Notes: generated by a model from the sequence alone, not told the origin. Counted from the first letter of the stretch, positions 14,463 through 23,275 are shown. The stretch is 36,680 nucleotides of DNA from an uncultured Eubacteriales bacterium (GCA_900540235.1 UQEY01000019.1:1-36680); one strand, 5' to 3'. Made by a program: numbers and translations.

Positions 14463-15839
14463 ATGGCACAACTATGGAAAGGCAGATTCAAAAAAGAACT
14501 TGCCAAGGAAACTAACGATTTTAACTCTTCTATCAAATTCGATTCAAGAATGTTTGAAGAAGATATTAAAGGCAGTATCGCCCACGCAACTATGCTCGGT
14601 GCAACAGGAATTATTGAAAAGAGCGAAAGCGACAAAATTGTTGACGGCTTAAACGGTATTCTTGATGATATCAAGTCGGGCAAGCTTGAAATTGATATGA
14701 GTGCAGAAGATATTCACACTTTTGTTGAGGGCGAACTTACCTCAAGGCTCGGTCAAACCGGCAAAAGGCTTCACACTGCAAGGTCAAGAAACGACCAGGT
14801 TGCACTCGACATAAGAATGGTACTCAAAAAAGAAATTGACGAAATCAGCGAAAAAATCATGGCTCTTATTGAAGTGCTTTGCAACAAGGCTGAAGAAAAC
14901 AAGACTGTTATTATGCCGGGTTACACCCATCTTCAAAGGGCGCAGCCTATAACTTTCGGTCATCACCTTATGGCATATGCTTCTATGCTTCTTCGTGACC
15001 TTGACAGACTCGGTGATGTTAAAAGAAGAATGAATGTTTTGCCGCTCGGCTCCGGTGCACTTGCAGGCACAACTTATCCGCTTGACCGTAATATGGTGGC
15101 AGAACTCCTCGGCTTTGACAGCGTTTCGTCAAACAGCCTTGACGGTGTGTCAGACAGAGATTTTTGCATCGAACTTGCAAGTGCTCTTTCGCTTATTATG
15201 GTTCACCTTTCAAGATTCAGTGAAGAAATCATTATGTGGTGCAGTTGGGAGTTCAAATTTGTTGAGCTTGACGACGCATTTTCAACCGGTTCAAGCATTA
15301 TGCCGCAAAAGAAAAACCCTGATATTGCAGAGCTTGTAAGGGGTAAAAGCGGCAGAGTTTTCGGTGACCTCACTGCCCTTTTAACTGTTATGAAAGGTAT
15401 TGCGCTTGCATATAACAAAGATATGCAGGAGGATAAGGAAGCTATTTTTGACGCAGTTGACACAGTTAAAATGTGTCTTAATGCTTTCACCCCTATGATT
15501 GACACTATGACAGTGCTCAAGGATAATATGAGAAATGCGGCGGCTAAAGGCTTTATTAATGCTACAGATTGCGCCGATTATCTTGTCGGCAAGGGTTTAC
15601 CGTTCAGAGATGCATACAAAGCAACCGGTGAACTTGTTGCGCTTTGCATTGATAAGGGTCTTACGCTTGAAACCTTACCGATTGAAGAATACAAAAAGAT
15701 TTGCGACATTTTTGACGACGGTGTTTACACTGCAATCAATCTTGAAAAATGTGTAAACGACAGGCTTGTTGAGGGCGGTCCGAGCATTTCAAGCATTGAA
15801 AATCAAATCAAAAAGGCAAGAGAGATAATAGAAAAATAA
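14463..15839 (+). CDS. argH: Argininosuccinate lyase
   Basis: ArgH splits argininosuccinate into arginine and fumarate, the last step of arginine synthesis. The 458-residue protein starts MAQLWKGRFKK, matching the family start; this Met at 14463 follows GAGGT by 7 nt, so an in-frame ATG seven codons upstream is rejected. The fumarase/aspartase superfamily signature GSSIMPQKKNPD is at about residues 279-290, with the catalytic Ser in this mobile loop, and TARSRNDQVALD and GYTHLQRAQP are also present. The length equals that of E. coli ArgH. It probably shares the argG transcript; no separate promoter is obvious. Confidence 0.96.
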   Translation: MAQLWKGRFKKELAKETNDFNSSIKFDSRMFEEDIKGSIAHATMLGATGIIEKSESDKIVDGLNGILDDIKSGKLEIDMSAEDIHTFVEGELTSRLGQTGKRLHTARSRNDQVALDIRMVLKKEIDEISEKIMALIEVLCNKAEENKTVIMPGYTHLQRAQPITFGHHLMAYASMLLRDLDRLGDVKRRMNVLPLGSGALAGTTYPLDRNMVAELLGFDSVSSNSLDGVSDRDFCIELASALSLIMVHLSRFSEEIIMWCSWEFKFVELDDAFSTGSSIMPQKKNPDIAELVRGKSGRVFGDLTALLTVMKGIALAYNKDMQEDKEAIFDAVDTVKMCLNAFTPMIDTMTVLKDNMRNAAAKGFINATDCADYLVGKGLPFRDAYKATGELVALCIDKGLTLETLPIEEYKKICDIFDDGVYTAINLEKCVNDRLVEGGPSISSIENQIKKAREIIEK

Positions 15840-15851
15840 AGAAATTGCATA

Positions 15852-15870
15852 GGGTCGAACTGTGTTCGCC
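15852..15870. repeat. Palindromic repeat copy 7 (degenerate)
   Basis: GGGTCGAAC-TGT-GTTCGCC shows a mixed arm: GGGTCG as in the GGGTCG type, then GAAC/GTTC as in the GGGCGAAC type, with one unpaired base. It looks like a decayed or recombinant copy. Confidence 0.6.
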
Positions 15871-15880
15871 TTAACAAAAA

Positions 15881-15915
15881 ATAACCGGTCACAACGAAGT
15901 GACCGGTTATAATTT
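15881..15915. terminator. Bidirectional terminator between argH and the LCP gene
   Basis: A perfect 12-bp stem ATAACCGGTCAC / GTGACCGGTTAT with loop AACGAA has A-rich sequence before and TTTTTATT after. It serves convergent argH (plus) and the LCP gene (minus). Confidence 0.9.
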
Positions 15916-17202
15916 TTATTCGTCTGATTTTTCCTGCGCTTTGATATCGGCTGAGGAAAGGTTATAGATATAATCAATAAGCTTGTCCTTATTTTTTTCC
16001 TGATTAATCTTAATTACACTGTTGCCGTAAATCGTTGCATAGTCCCAAGTACCGTCAAACGGTACGCTTGTTTGGTGAATATTTGTTACGCAAGTGCCTG
16101 CCTTTGCAACAAAACCCATAAGTTCGCTCTTTGATAGGTCGGTTTCAATATACGGTGCGCTTGCATAAGCCATTTTGTAAAGCTTAAACGGGTTAGTCAT
16201 AGCCTTTTTGAGGATAGCGCTCATAACGGTACGCTGCCTTTCGGTTCTGACAAAGTCGGTGTCAATCTTCCTGATTCTGCAATAAGCAAGTGCCTGCTCG
16301 CCGTCAAGCTTATTCTTTCCCGCTTCAAGGGTGACATTTCCGTAGCGCTTAGGATGGTTTGTTACTTCCTTTGCTTCTTTCTCCGTTACATCTATTTTAA
16401 CGCCGCCAAGGCTGTCAACAAGCACCTTAAACATTTCAAAGTCGGTTACAACATAGCCGTCAATGTCAACTCCGAAATTATACTCGATAGTTTCAACAAC
16501 ATTTTTGTACCCTCCGTTTGAGCAAGCCGCATTGAGCCTTTGACTGTAATCGAGTGACGGAATATAAACCCAAGTGTCACGAAGAAAAGATACAAGCTTA
16601 ATACAGTGGTGCTTTGAATCGACGCTGATAAGCATCATAGTATCACTTCTCGTTTGCTCCGCTTCCTCGTTACTCCTTGCGTCAACACCCAAAAGAAGAA
16701 TGTTCTTAACCGAAGAATCGCTTTTAAGCTCGCTCGAAGTTACATACTTGTCCGCCTTTTTTTCATCATAATTCACTCTGCCAAGGATAGGGAAAACAGA
16801 GCCGACAAGCAAAATAACCAAAACTAAAATTACAGATATAATCGTTTTCGCCTTTTTTTCAGCCTTTGTTTTTGAACGGTGATTTTTTGGCTTTTGGCTG
16901 TTTGAGCCGCCCGGCTTTTTAGAATGGTTATTGCCTGTTTTGCCTGAGTTTGAGCTTCTTACAAAATCTTCTCTCGTTTCGCTCTTAAACGAAATATCGT
17001 CATTTGGCTTAGCCTGATATCTCGGCTGTTCATTTCTTCTTTGATTGTCAACAACTATATCGTCGCCCTTTCTTTTTGAATTAAAATCAAGGTCAACATC
17101 CATAGGTGAATAGTTGTAGTAATCTTCGTCTTTTGGAACTGTTCTGTCAACATCGTTTCTTGTATGTTTAGGGTCAAAATCTTCATTTTCAAATCGTGGC
17201 AT
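15916..17202 (-). CDS. LytR-CpsA-Psr (LCP) family wall-polymer transferase
   Basis: LCP enzymes attach undecaprenyl-linked teichoic acid or capsule to peptidoglycan outside the membrane. The 428-residue protein has a long polar cytosolic tail (1-119), one membrane helix (about 120-140) and an LCP domain (about 168-320) with LLLGVDAR, RSDTMMLISVD, VSFLRDTWVYIP, GGVKIDVTE and CRIRKIDTDFVRTERQR, which include the conserved Arg and Asp residues for the polyprenyl phosphate. GGAGGTGG precedes the ATG. It is monocistronic, with a promoter facing away from rnpB. The glycerophosphotransferase-type gene at 19711 may supply the same wall polymer. Confidence 0.93.
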   Translation of the reverse strand: MPRFENEDFDPKHTRNDVDRTVPKDEDYYNYSPMDVDLDFNSKRKGDDIVVDNQRRNEQPRYQAKPNDDISFKSETREDFVRSSNSGKTGNNHSKKPGGSNSQKPKNHRSKTKAEKKAKTIISVILVLVILLVGSVFPILGRVNYDEKKADKYVTSSELKSDSSVKNILLLGVDARSNEEAEQTRSDTMMLISVDSKHHCIKLVSFLRDTWVYIPSLDYSQRLNAACSNGGYKNVVETIEYNFGVDIDGYVVTDFEMFKVLVDSLGGVKIDVTEKEAKEVTNHPKRYGNVTLEAGKNKLDGEQALAYCRIRKIDTDFVRTERQRTVMSAILKKAMTNPFKLYKMAYASAPYIETDLSKSELMGFVAKAGTCVTNIHQTSVPFDGTWDYATIYGNSVIKINQEKNKDKLIDYIYNLSSADIKAQEKSDE

Positions 17203-17227
17203 GGTTCCACCTCCAATACTTTAATAG

Positions 17228-17256
17228 ATAATACTACAATATTATAAGTATTTCAA
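17228..17256 (-). promoter_or_regulatory. Promoter of the LCP gene
   Basis: On the minus strand TTGAAA (17251-17256), a 17-nt spacer and TATTAT (17228-17233). It is back to back with the rnpB promoter, 21 bp away. Confidence 0.7.
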
Positions 17257-17276
17257 CCGTCATTTTGTAAAATATA

Positions 17277-17305
17277 TTGACACGGCAAATAATTTACTTT
17301 AAAAT
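17277..17305 (+). promoter_or_regulatory. rnpB promoter
   Basis: TTGACA (17277-17282), a 17-nt spacer and TAAAAT (17300-17305). The predicted start near 17311-17312 coincides with the first base of the P1 helix. Confidence 0.8.
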
Positions 17306-17310
17306 AGAAG

Positions 17311-17650
17311 AAGCGAGTTGACTTGGCAGTTGCGTGCTGAATAATCAGTATGAGGAAAGTCCGAGCAGCGCAGAGCAGAATAACGGCTAACGGCCGCCGA
17401 GGGTGACCTTAGGGAAAGTGCAACAGAGATATACCGCCAATTTTTTGGTAAGGGTGGAAAGGCGAGGTAAGAGCTCACCGAGGGAGTGGAGACATTCCCT
17501 GCCATGTAAACCCTATTCGCTGCAACATCGAACGAAGGGTTGTTTGCTCGACACATAACTTCAAAGGATGGCTCGATTGCAAGAGCAATTTTGCAACTAG
17601 ATAGATAACTGCCCACGACAGAACTCGGCTTACTGTCAACTCGCTTACAT
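17311..17650 (+). ncRNA. rnpB: RNase P RNA
   Basis: The ends form P1: AAGCGAGTTGAC (17311-17322) pairs perfectly with GTCAACTCGCTT (17635-17646). Inside are the class hallmarks GAGGAAAGTCCGAGC (17351-17365) and GACAGAAC-CGGCTTA near the 3' end (17618-17632). The length of about 335-340 nt suits a bacterial RNase P RNA. P1 followed by ACATTTTTT may end transcription. The start codon of the next gene is only 25 nt after P1, so leaky transcription from rnpB could feed it. The gap 17203-17670 is filled by this RNA and the two promoters. Confidence 0.96.
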
Positions 17651-17670
17651 TTTTTAAGGGGAATTTAAAT

Positions 17671-18513
17671 ATGCTGGTTAATATGAGTAAGCTTTTAGCC
17701 GACGCTCAAAAAGGTAACTATGCAGTAGGTTCGTTTTCCGTTGCTAATATGGAAATGGTACTTGGCGTATTAAAAGCGGCGAAAGAGTTAAACGCTCCCG
17801 TCATTTTGCAGATTGCCGAAGTAAGGCTTAAACAAAGTCCGCTTGAGGTAATAGGTCCGCTTATGGTTGCCGCCGCAAAAAGTGCCGACACTCCTGTTGC
17901 AGTTCACTTTGACCACGGCAAAACTATTGAAAAAATAACGCAGGCGCTTGAGCTCGGTTTCACTTCCGTTATGTTTGACGGCTCGCACCTGCCGCTTGAC
18001 GAAAACATTAATGTCACAAAAGAAGTTATCGGCATTGCGAAGAAATATAATGCGGATGTTGAGGCGGAAATCGGCTGTGTAGGCGGTTCCGAGGACGGAA
18101 GCGAGGACATTGCAATCAACTGCACCAAGCCTTGCGACGCCGTTAAGTTTGAAAATGAAACAGGTGTTGACGCACTCGCCATTGCTATCGGCAACGCTCA
18201 CGGCAACTACAAGAGCACGCCTAAGCTTAGATTTGACATTCTTGAAGAAGTGGAAAAAAACACTTCACTCCCGCTCGTTCTCCACGGAGGCACAGGAATT
18301 ACACCGGACGATTTTGTTCGTTGCAGTCACACGGGTATTAAAAAAATCAACATTGCCACTGCCACATTTGACAGCGTTGAGAGCACCGTTAAAAGTGCAT
18401 ATGAAAACGGTGAAATAAACGGTTACTACGACTTGCAGGGCAAGGAAGTTGAGGGTGCGTATCAAAATGCCAAAAAGCACATTTTGATTTTCGGCACAGA
18501 CAATAAAGCGTAA
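17671..18513 (+). CDS. iolJ: Class II aldolase, IolJ-like (6-phospho-5-dehydro-2-deoxygluconate aldolase)
   Basis: The 280-residue protein is a zinc-dependent class II ketose-bisphosphate aldolase: HFDHGK (79-84), VEAEIG, AIGNAHGNYK and LHGGTGI supply the metal and phosphate ligands. The family covers fructose-1,6-bisphosphate, tagatose-bisphosphate and IolJ aldolases. IolJ is preferred because the next gene, 83 nt on, is a clear IolC-like kinase that makes the IolJ substrate; sequence alone does not exclude a glycolytic role. AAGGGGAA precedes both start codons. No promoter is visible between rnpB and this gene. Confidence 0.8.
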   Translation: MLVNMSKLLADAQKGNYAVGSFSVANMEMVLGVLKAAKELNAPVILQIAEVRLKQSPLEVIGPLMVAAAKSADTPVAVHFDHGKTIEKITQALELGFTSVMFDGSHLPLDENINVTKEVIGIAKKYNADVEAEIGCVGGSEDGSEDIAINCTKPCDAVKFENETGVDALAIAIGNAHGNYKSTPKLRFDILEEVEKNTSLPLVLHGGTGITPDDFVRCSHTGIKKINIATATFDSVESTVKSAYENGEINGYYDLQGKEVEGAYQNAKKHILIFGTDNKA

Positions 18514-18596
18514 TAAAACAAAAAATATACTAATGTTGAGAAAACAAGGCATTTGTTTCAATAACATTTTTAATAACATTTAAGGGGAAAATAATT

Positions 18597-19613
18597 ATGA
18601 GTTATGTAGAGTTTGATATGTCAAAGCCGCTTGACTTTATTCCTATTGGCAGAATTGCTATCGATTTTAACCCAACCGATATGTATATGCCTCTCAGCGA
18701 ATCGTCAAATTTTAACAAATATGTCGGCGGTTCGCCTGCTAACATTGCCGTCGGTCTTGCAAGGCTCGGCTGTAAAGTCGGTTTTTGCGGCTGCGTAAGT
18801 AACGACCAGTTCGGCGATTTTGTTGTTAACTATTTTGAAAAAGAGGGCATTGACACTTCACATATCACAAGAGCAAAGAACGGCGAATGTATCGGTCTTA
18901 CTTTCACTGAAATTCTTTCAAAAGAAAAGTCGTCAATACTTATGTATCGTGACAATGTTGCCGACTTTTGTATGGCACCGGAAGATATTGACGAAGATTA
19001 TATTGCATCTGCAAAAGCTATCGTTATCAGCGGCACTGCGCTTGCTCAGTCGCCGTCAAGGGAAGCTTGCCTTAAAGCTATGATTCTTGCCAAGAAAAAT
19101 AATGTTCGCATTATTTTTGACATTGACTGGCGTGAATACACATGGAAATCTAAGGACGAAGTAGCAGTTTACTACAGCCTTGTTGCTCAAAATGCAGATA
19201 TCATTATGGGTTCAAGAGAGGAATTTGACCTTACAGAAGGTATCGTAGGTGTTAAGGAATCTGACCCTGAATCGGCTAAGTATTGGCAGTCGTTCGGCGC
19301 AGCTATTTGCGTAATCAAACACGGCAAAGAGGGTTCAACCGCATATACAAACGACGGCAAGTTTTATTCTATAAAGCCGTTCCCTGCTGTTAAGCTTAAA
19401 GGTTTCGGTGGCGGCGACGGTTACGGTTCGTCATTCCTTTACAGCCTGCTTCAAGGCAAGGAAATTATCGAATGCCTTGAGTTTGGTTCGGCTTCCGCCT
19501 CTATTCTTATTTCTGCTCATTCCTGCTCCGACGCTATGCCGAGTGCAAAGCAAGTTGAAGAATTCATCAAAAAGAGTAAAGAAGAATACGGCGAAATGGT
19601 CGCAAGAGTTTAA
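18597..19613 (+). CDS. iolC: 5-dehydro-2-deoxygluconokinase (PfkB family)
   Basis: IolC phosphorylates 5-dehydro-2-deoxy-D-gluconate in myo-inositol catabolism. The 338-residue PfkB-fold protein has the IolC-type start DFIPIGRIAIDFNP, the substrate motif GGSPANIAVGLARLG, LMYRDNVADF, and the ATP/anion-hole region GFGGGDGYGSSF with the catalytic Asp of GGGD retained (the usual form is GAGD). AAGGGG lies 9 nt before the ATG. It follows iolJ, and no other iol gene is in the window. A related sugar acid kinase is possible, but the IolC features are strong. Confidence 0.88.
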   Translation: MSYVEFDMSKPLDFIPIGRIAIDFNPTDMYMPLSESSNFNKYVGGSPANIAVGLARLGCKVGFCGCVSNDQFGDFVVNYFEKEGIDTSHITRAKNGECIGLTFTEILSKEKSSILMYRDNVADFCMAPEDIDEDYIASAKAIVISGTALAQSPSREACLKAMILAKKNNVRIIFDIDWREYTWKSKDEVAVYYSLVAQNADIIMGSREEFDLTEGIVGVKESDPESAKYWQSFGAAICVIKHGKEGSTAYTNDGKFYSIKPFPAVKLKGFGGGDGYGSSFLYSLLQGKEIIECLEFGSASASILISAHSCSDAMPSAKQVEEFIKKSKEEYGEMVARV

Positions 19614-19627
19614 AACAAAACAAAATT

Positions 19628-19659
19628 AAGGGATAGGTCTTTTCCTATCCCTTTTGTTA
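19628..19659 (+). terminator. Terminator of the iolJ-iolC unit
   Basis: A 10-bp stem AAGGGATAGG / CCTATCCCTT, loop TCTTTT, then TTGTTAT. It is 14 nt after the iolC stop. Confidence 0.88.
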
Positions 19660-19673
19660 TGCAAAAAAACAAA

Positions 19674-19692
19674 GGGCTAACAATGTTAGCCC
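19674..19692 (+). repeat. Palindromic repeat copy 8 (GGGCTAAC type)
   Basis: GGGCTAAC-AAT-GTTAGCCC is a perfect 8-bp stem followed by CCGATTTTT, so the usual CTACG flank is lost. It sits in the 97-bp gap between convergent genes. Confidence 0.75.
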
Positions 19693-19710
19693 CCGATTTT
19701 TAAGTTTAAA

Positions 19711-21030
19711 TCAAAATTCTTCAATTATCTTTTCAGTCACTCTTTTAGCGGCTTTACCATCATCAAGATAATTAAACTTAGCGTTGAACTTCTCATACTT
19801 TTCATCGTAAGAGTGGTCGTTCGGCGCTTTTTTAATTGCTTTTATAAGTTCATCTTCTGTTTTAACTATAGGACCCGGAAGTTCGTCAAGCTCAATATAA
19901 AAGCCACGAATTTCATTGCCGTACGCTTCAAGGTCGTACATATAAAATATCTCCGGTCGCTTCAAATTTGCATAGTCAAAAAATACGGAAGAATAGTCCG
20001 TAACAAGCAAATCGGATATAACATAAAGATGGTTAATGTCGTTCACACCCGAAACATTGTAAACAAAACCTTTGTACTTGTCAAAGTCAAACGAGTTTGC
20101 AACAAGGTAGTGCGCCCTGAAAAGAATAATATATTCATCGCCGAGCTCCTGCCTGAGTTTGTCAAAGTCGACCTCTGTTTTATAAGTGTAGCCGATACCG
20201 GCTTGGTGCTGATTATCACGCCAAGTAGGGGCATAAAGGATATATTTTTTATCAGTAGGAAGATTTAATTCTTTAATAATATTTTGGGCGTCTTCTTTTG
20301 TATAATTTGTTAAAAAGTCGTTTCTCGGGTAGCCAAGTTCAACAACGGTGTCCGTTTTTCCGACTTCTTCAAGGTTCCATGCAGAAATGAATTTTTCAGC
20401 CGCAAAATGCGACGGAGCAAGAATATATTTAAACTTTTCTGCGTCAACCTTATACTTGTCACGAATTTCGCTTTTTGAATTCATCGCATTGTCGGAAATG
20501 TTAATATCATAACCGAGCCTTTTTAGCGGTGTTCCGTGCCAAAGCTGAATATAAACCTGGTCATCCTTAGGGTAAATATGGTCGCTGACACGGTAGTTAT
20601 AAACCCAATACTTTGCCGTTGCGCACGCAAGCTCATAATCTTTCGTATTAACCGTGACAACAACTGTATTTGGGTTGTCAAGAACAAAAGTGAACTGCTT
20701 AGGGTTGCGAAAAGCCCAAATGAAAGTGTAATCGTCAAACCTTTCGTCGCTAAGCATATACTCATATATTGCCTTTGGACTGTCGCCGTAACTTCTGCCG
20801 TCAAATGTTGAAAACAAAATCACCTTTGGGTCGGTTGCAGTCCTATTTTTTATCTCGTCATAAGACTTTTTTCTGCTTTCGAGAAGAATTTTTCGTGACT
20901 CTTTACGAAAACCGTCTTGCTTTTTGGCAACTTTGATAGCAAACTTTTTTACCGCTTCAAAAACTTCTTTCTTGTAATTGCGCTTTTGCGGCGCATAAAG
21001 CGTTTCGATATTATTCTTATCAAGCCACAT
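19711..21030 (-). CDS. CDP-glycerol glycerophosphotransferase family protein (TagB/TagF-like)
   Basis: Family members move glycerol phosphate (or ribitol phosphate) from a CDP-linked donor to build teichoic acid on the inner membrane face. The 439-residue protein has GRSYGDSP, WHGTPLKRLG, APSHF, ELGYPRND, YAPTWRDN, RAHY and DLLVTDYSSVFFDYA, the full motif series of the PF04464 domain (about residues 50-430). Start Met at 21028-21030 is chosen because AGGAGG (21037-21042) lies 6 nt upstream; the ATG two codons earlier abuts the Shine-Dalgarno sequence and a third Met further up overlaps the promoter region. No membrane segment is seen, so attachment would be peripheral. Confidence 0.92.
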   Translation of the reverse strand: MWLDKNNIETLYAPQKRNYKKEVFEAVKKFAIKVAKKQDGFRKESRKILLESRKKSYDEIKNRTATDPKVILFSTFDGRSYGDSPKAIYEYMLSDERFDDYTFIWAFRNPKQFTFVLDNPNTVVVTVNTKDYELACATAKYWVYNYRVSDHIYPKDDQVYIQLWHGTPLKRLGYDINISDNAMNSKSEIRDKYKVDAEKFKYILAPSHFAAEKFISAWNLEEVGKTDTVVELGYPRNDFLTNYTKEDAQNIIKELNLPTDKKYILYAPTWRDNQHQAGIGYTYKTEVDFDKLRQELGDEYIILFRAHYLVANSFDFDKYKGFVYNVSGVNDINHLYVISDLLVTDYSSVFFDYANLKRPEIFYMYDLEAYGNEIRGFYIELDELPGPIVKTEDELIKAIKKAPNDHSYDEKYEKFNAKFNYLDDGKAAKRVTEKIIEEF

Positions 21031-21060
21031 AAACATCCTCCTCTCAAGAACTTTATACTT

Positions 21061-21089
21061 ATTATATAAAATAATCGTCACTTCGTCAA
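21061..21089 (-). promoter_or_regulatory. Promoter of the glycerophosphotransferase gene
   Basis: On the minus strand TTGACG (21084-21089), a 17-nt spacer and TATAAT (21061-21066). Confidence 0.8.
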
Positions 21090-21154
21090 CAAAGTATGAC
21101 CGATTTTTACTTTATTTTTACTATTAAACGACAAAAAACAGACAATGTTACAAA

Positions 21155-21829
21155 TTAATATGTTTTTATAAGTTCAAAATCTTGACTTTTAAGAACTTTA
21201 AGCAAATCATCATTATTATTTATCGCTTCTTTTGTAATTATTCCGCCCCTTGCAGTATGCGCCAAGGTGTGAAAATCTGAACCCGAACAAACAAGCTTGC
21301 CGCTCTTTTCAGCCCAAGCTTCCGCCTTAGCGTTTTGCTCTTCATTCGTTTTGCCGTTATAAATTTCGATGCCGTCAATATAGTTTTCATTGCATCTTCT
21401 TATACACGGTCTAAACGGATGCGCCTGAAAAACGAGGTATCCCCTGCTGTGGCAAAGCTCGTAAATTTTCTTTTCCCACGGGGTCATAAGGTTACCTGCA
21501 GAGTACAAAAAACTTTCGTCGATACCGTAAATCAAATAGTCGTTTGCCGTGCCGTAGTGGCGAAGTTCCATACCCAAAAGCACCGTAAAACCGTCATATT
21601 TTTCCGCCGCCTTTTTCATTCTTCTGTAGCCTGAAAGGTAAAAATCAATCTGCCTTTGCGGGTTCCAGTTAGGCTCAAAGGTCATAGGACTGTAGTGGTC
21701 GGTAACAACTATTCCGTCGTATCCTTTTTCAATATAAAGTTCAACAATTTTTTCCGGCTCCACCCTGCCACAGCGTGAAACACAACCCGTATGGCAGTGA
21801 AGCTCATATTTATATAATTTATTTTCCAT
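21155..21829 (-). CDS. PHP-domain metal-dependent phosphoesterase
   Basis: The 224-residue protein is a complete PHP domain: ELHCHT with the HxH pair (His11, His13), VVTDHY, GMELRHYG, FQAHPFRPC, IEIYNGK and GSDFHT. Nearly all the metal ligands of the family are present. By family it may hydrolyse a phosphorylated sugar, nucleotide or amino-acid-like compound; the substrate is unknown. Start Met at 21829 begins MENKLYKYELHCHT; an in-frame Met nine codons upstream would lie within the promoter. No Shine-Dalgarno sequence precedes the chosen ATG and a candidate -10 ends 7 nt before it, so the transcript may be leaderless. It follows the divergent alpha-galactosidase promoter. Confidence 0.87.
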   Translation of the reverse strand: MENKLYKYELHCHTGCVSRCGRVEPEKIVELYIEKGYDGIVVTDHYSPMTFEPNWNPQRQIDFYLSGYRRMKKAAEKYDGFTVLLGMELRHYGTANDYLIYGIDESFLYSAGNLMTPWEKKIYELCHSRGYLVFQAHPFRPCIRRCNENYIDGIEIYNGKTNEEQNAKAEAWAEKSGKLVCSGSDFHTLAHTARGGIITKEAINNNDDLLKVLKSQDFELIKTY

Positions 21830-21836
21830 AGTTTTT

Positions 21837-21865
21837 AGGATAACATAAAAGGGCACTCATATCAA
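21837..21865 (-). promoter_or_regulatory. Candidate promoter giving a leaderless PHP mRNA
   Basis: On the minus strand TTGATA (21860-21865), a 17-nt spacer and TATCCT (21837-21842), with the ATG only 7 nt after the -10. The -10 is weak, so an upstream TATAAT near 21890 is an alternative. Confidence 0.4.
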
Positions 21866-21911
21866 TCTTTTTTAGCTAAAATTATACAAAAGTATAAAAT
21901 AAAAAAACATA

Positions 21912-21940
21912 TTGACTTAACCGATTAACTATTATATTAT
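21912..21940 (+). promoter_or_regulatory. Promoter of the alpha-galactosidase gene
   Basis: TTGACT (21912-21917), a 17-nt spacer and TATTAT (21935-21940). GGAGGA at 21961-21966 precedes the ATG at 21971. Confidence 0.8.
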
Positions 21941-21970
21941 GAACTTGAAAATCAGTTTTCGGAGGAATAT

Positions 21971-23275
21971 ATGAAACATACAAAACTTGCCAAAACACCG
22001 CCTATGGGTTGGAACAGTTGGGACTGTTTCGGTGCTGCCGTAAATGAAGAACAGCTTAGACAAAATGCTGAATATGCGGCAAAATACTTGAAGCCTTACG
22101 GCTGGGAATATATTGTTTGCGACATTCAGTGGTATGAGCCAAACGCAAAAGACAATGATTACAACAATTTTACCGAGCTTAATATGGACGAATACGGCAG
22201 GCTTATGCCGGCTGTCAACCGTTTTCCGAGTGCTGAGGACGGCAACGGTTTTAAAACTATTGCAGATTATATTCATTCCCTCGGCTTAAAATTCGGTATT
22301 CACATTATGCGTGGTATCCCCCGTCAGGCTGTGCACAAAAACACTCCTATCAAGGGCAGTAAATATACTGCGAGAGAGGTTGCGCACCACTTCAGCGTTT
22401 GCTCGTGGAACACCGATATGTACGGTATGAAAAACTGCGACGGCGCACAAGATTATTATAACAGCATTTTTGAACTTTATGCAAAATGGGGTGTCGATTT
22501 TATTAAATGTGATGACATTGCAGTTACGGAATTTCGCCAATGGGACACACCTTACAGCGCTTATTACGAAATAGAAATGCTTAGAAAAGCGATTGACGCT
22601 TGCGGCAGGGATATGGTACTTTCGCTCTCACCCGGTCCGGCTCACATTGAAAATGCAAAACATCTTGCAAAAAACGCAAATATGTGGCGAATGACAGGCG
22701 ACTTTTGGGATATTTGGAGCAAGCTTTACGATATGTTTGACAAGTGTTACACCTGGCAAAATGAGGTTAAAGAGGGCAACTGGCCCGACTGCGATATGCT
22801 CCCGCTCGGAAGACTTTGCAAGCACTGCAGCTATCACGGTCCGCAAAACAGGTACACTCAGTTTACAAAGCCCGAACAAATCACTATGATGAGCCTTTGG
22901 GGTATTTTCAAAAGTCCGCTTTTCTTCGGCGGTAATATGCCTGAAAATGACGAATGGACTTTGTCACTTTTGACTAATGAAGATTACCTTGATATGCACA
23001 AAAATTCTTTTGGTGCTCACCAGCTTTTGAGGGAAGAAAAAAACGGCAAAGGCACAATCATTTGGGTTTCAAACGGTAAAAAATGCAAGTATGCCGCACT
23101 GTTTAACACAAGGGACAAAAAGGCAAAAATCAAGCTTGATTTGACAAGCATTTTAATGCCGGATGAAAAATACAATGTTTACGACATTTGGCAAAAAGCC
23201 GATCTCGGTACTTTCAAAAACAATTTTGCCGCAGAGGTTGACCCTCACGGAGCATTACTTGTTAAAATTTATTAA
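21971..23275 (+). CDS. GH27 family alpha-galactosidase-like glycoside hydrolase, intracellular
   Basis: The 434-residue protein starts with the GH27 mark TPPMGWNSWDCFG (9-21). The catalytic strand DFIKCDD supplies the likely nucleophile Asp181, and RMTGDF supplies the likely acid/base Asp244. A C-terminal beta region (about 340-434) follows the barrel, as in the family. There is no signal peptide, so it acts in the cytoplasm on imported alpha-galactosides. Long inserts such as HIMRGIPRQAVHKNTP differ from textbook alpha-galactosidases, so substrate may deviate; GH27 also contains isomaltodextranase-like enzymes. It is monocistronic; no sugar transporter is adjacent. Confidence 0.9.
   Translation: MKHTKLAKTPPMGWNSWDCFGAAVNEEQLRQNAEYAAKYLKPYGWEYIVCDIQWYEPNAKDNDYNNFTELNMDEYGRLMPAVNRFPSAEDGNGFKTIADYIHSLGLKFGIHIMRGIPRQAVHKNTPIKGSKYTAREVAHHFSVCSWNTDMYGMKNCDGAQDYYNSIFELYAKWGVDFIKCDDIAVTEFRQWDTPYSAYYEIEMLRKAIDACGRDMVLSLSPGPAHIENAKHLAKNANMWRMTGDFWDIWSKLYDMFDKCYTWQNEVKEGNWPDCDMLPLGRLCKHCSYHGPQNRYTQFTKPEQITMMSLWGIFKSPLFFGGNMPENDEWTLSLLTNEDYLDMHKNSFGAHQLLREEKNGKGTIIWVSNGKKCKYAALFNTRDKKAKIKLDLTSILMPDEKYNVYDIWQKADLGTFKNNFAAEVDPHGALLVKIY

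Noticed and set aside
19813..20268. 151-codon plus-strand frame inside the glycerophosphotransferase gene
   Set aside because: The opposite strand carries the full PF04464 motif series; this frame shows no family features.
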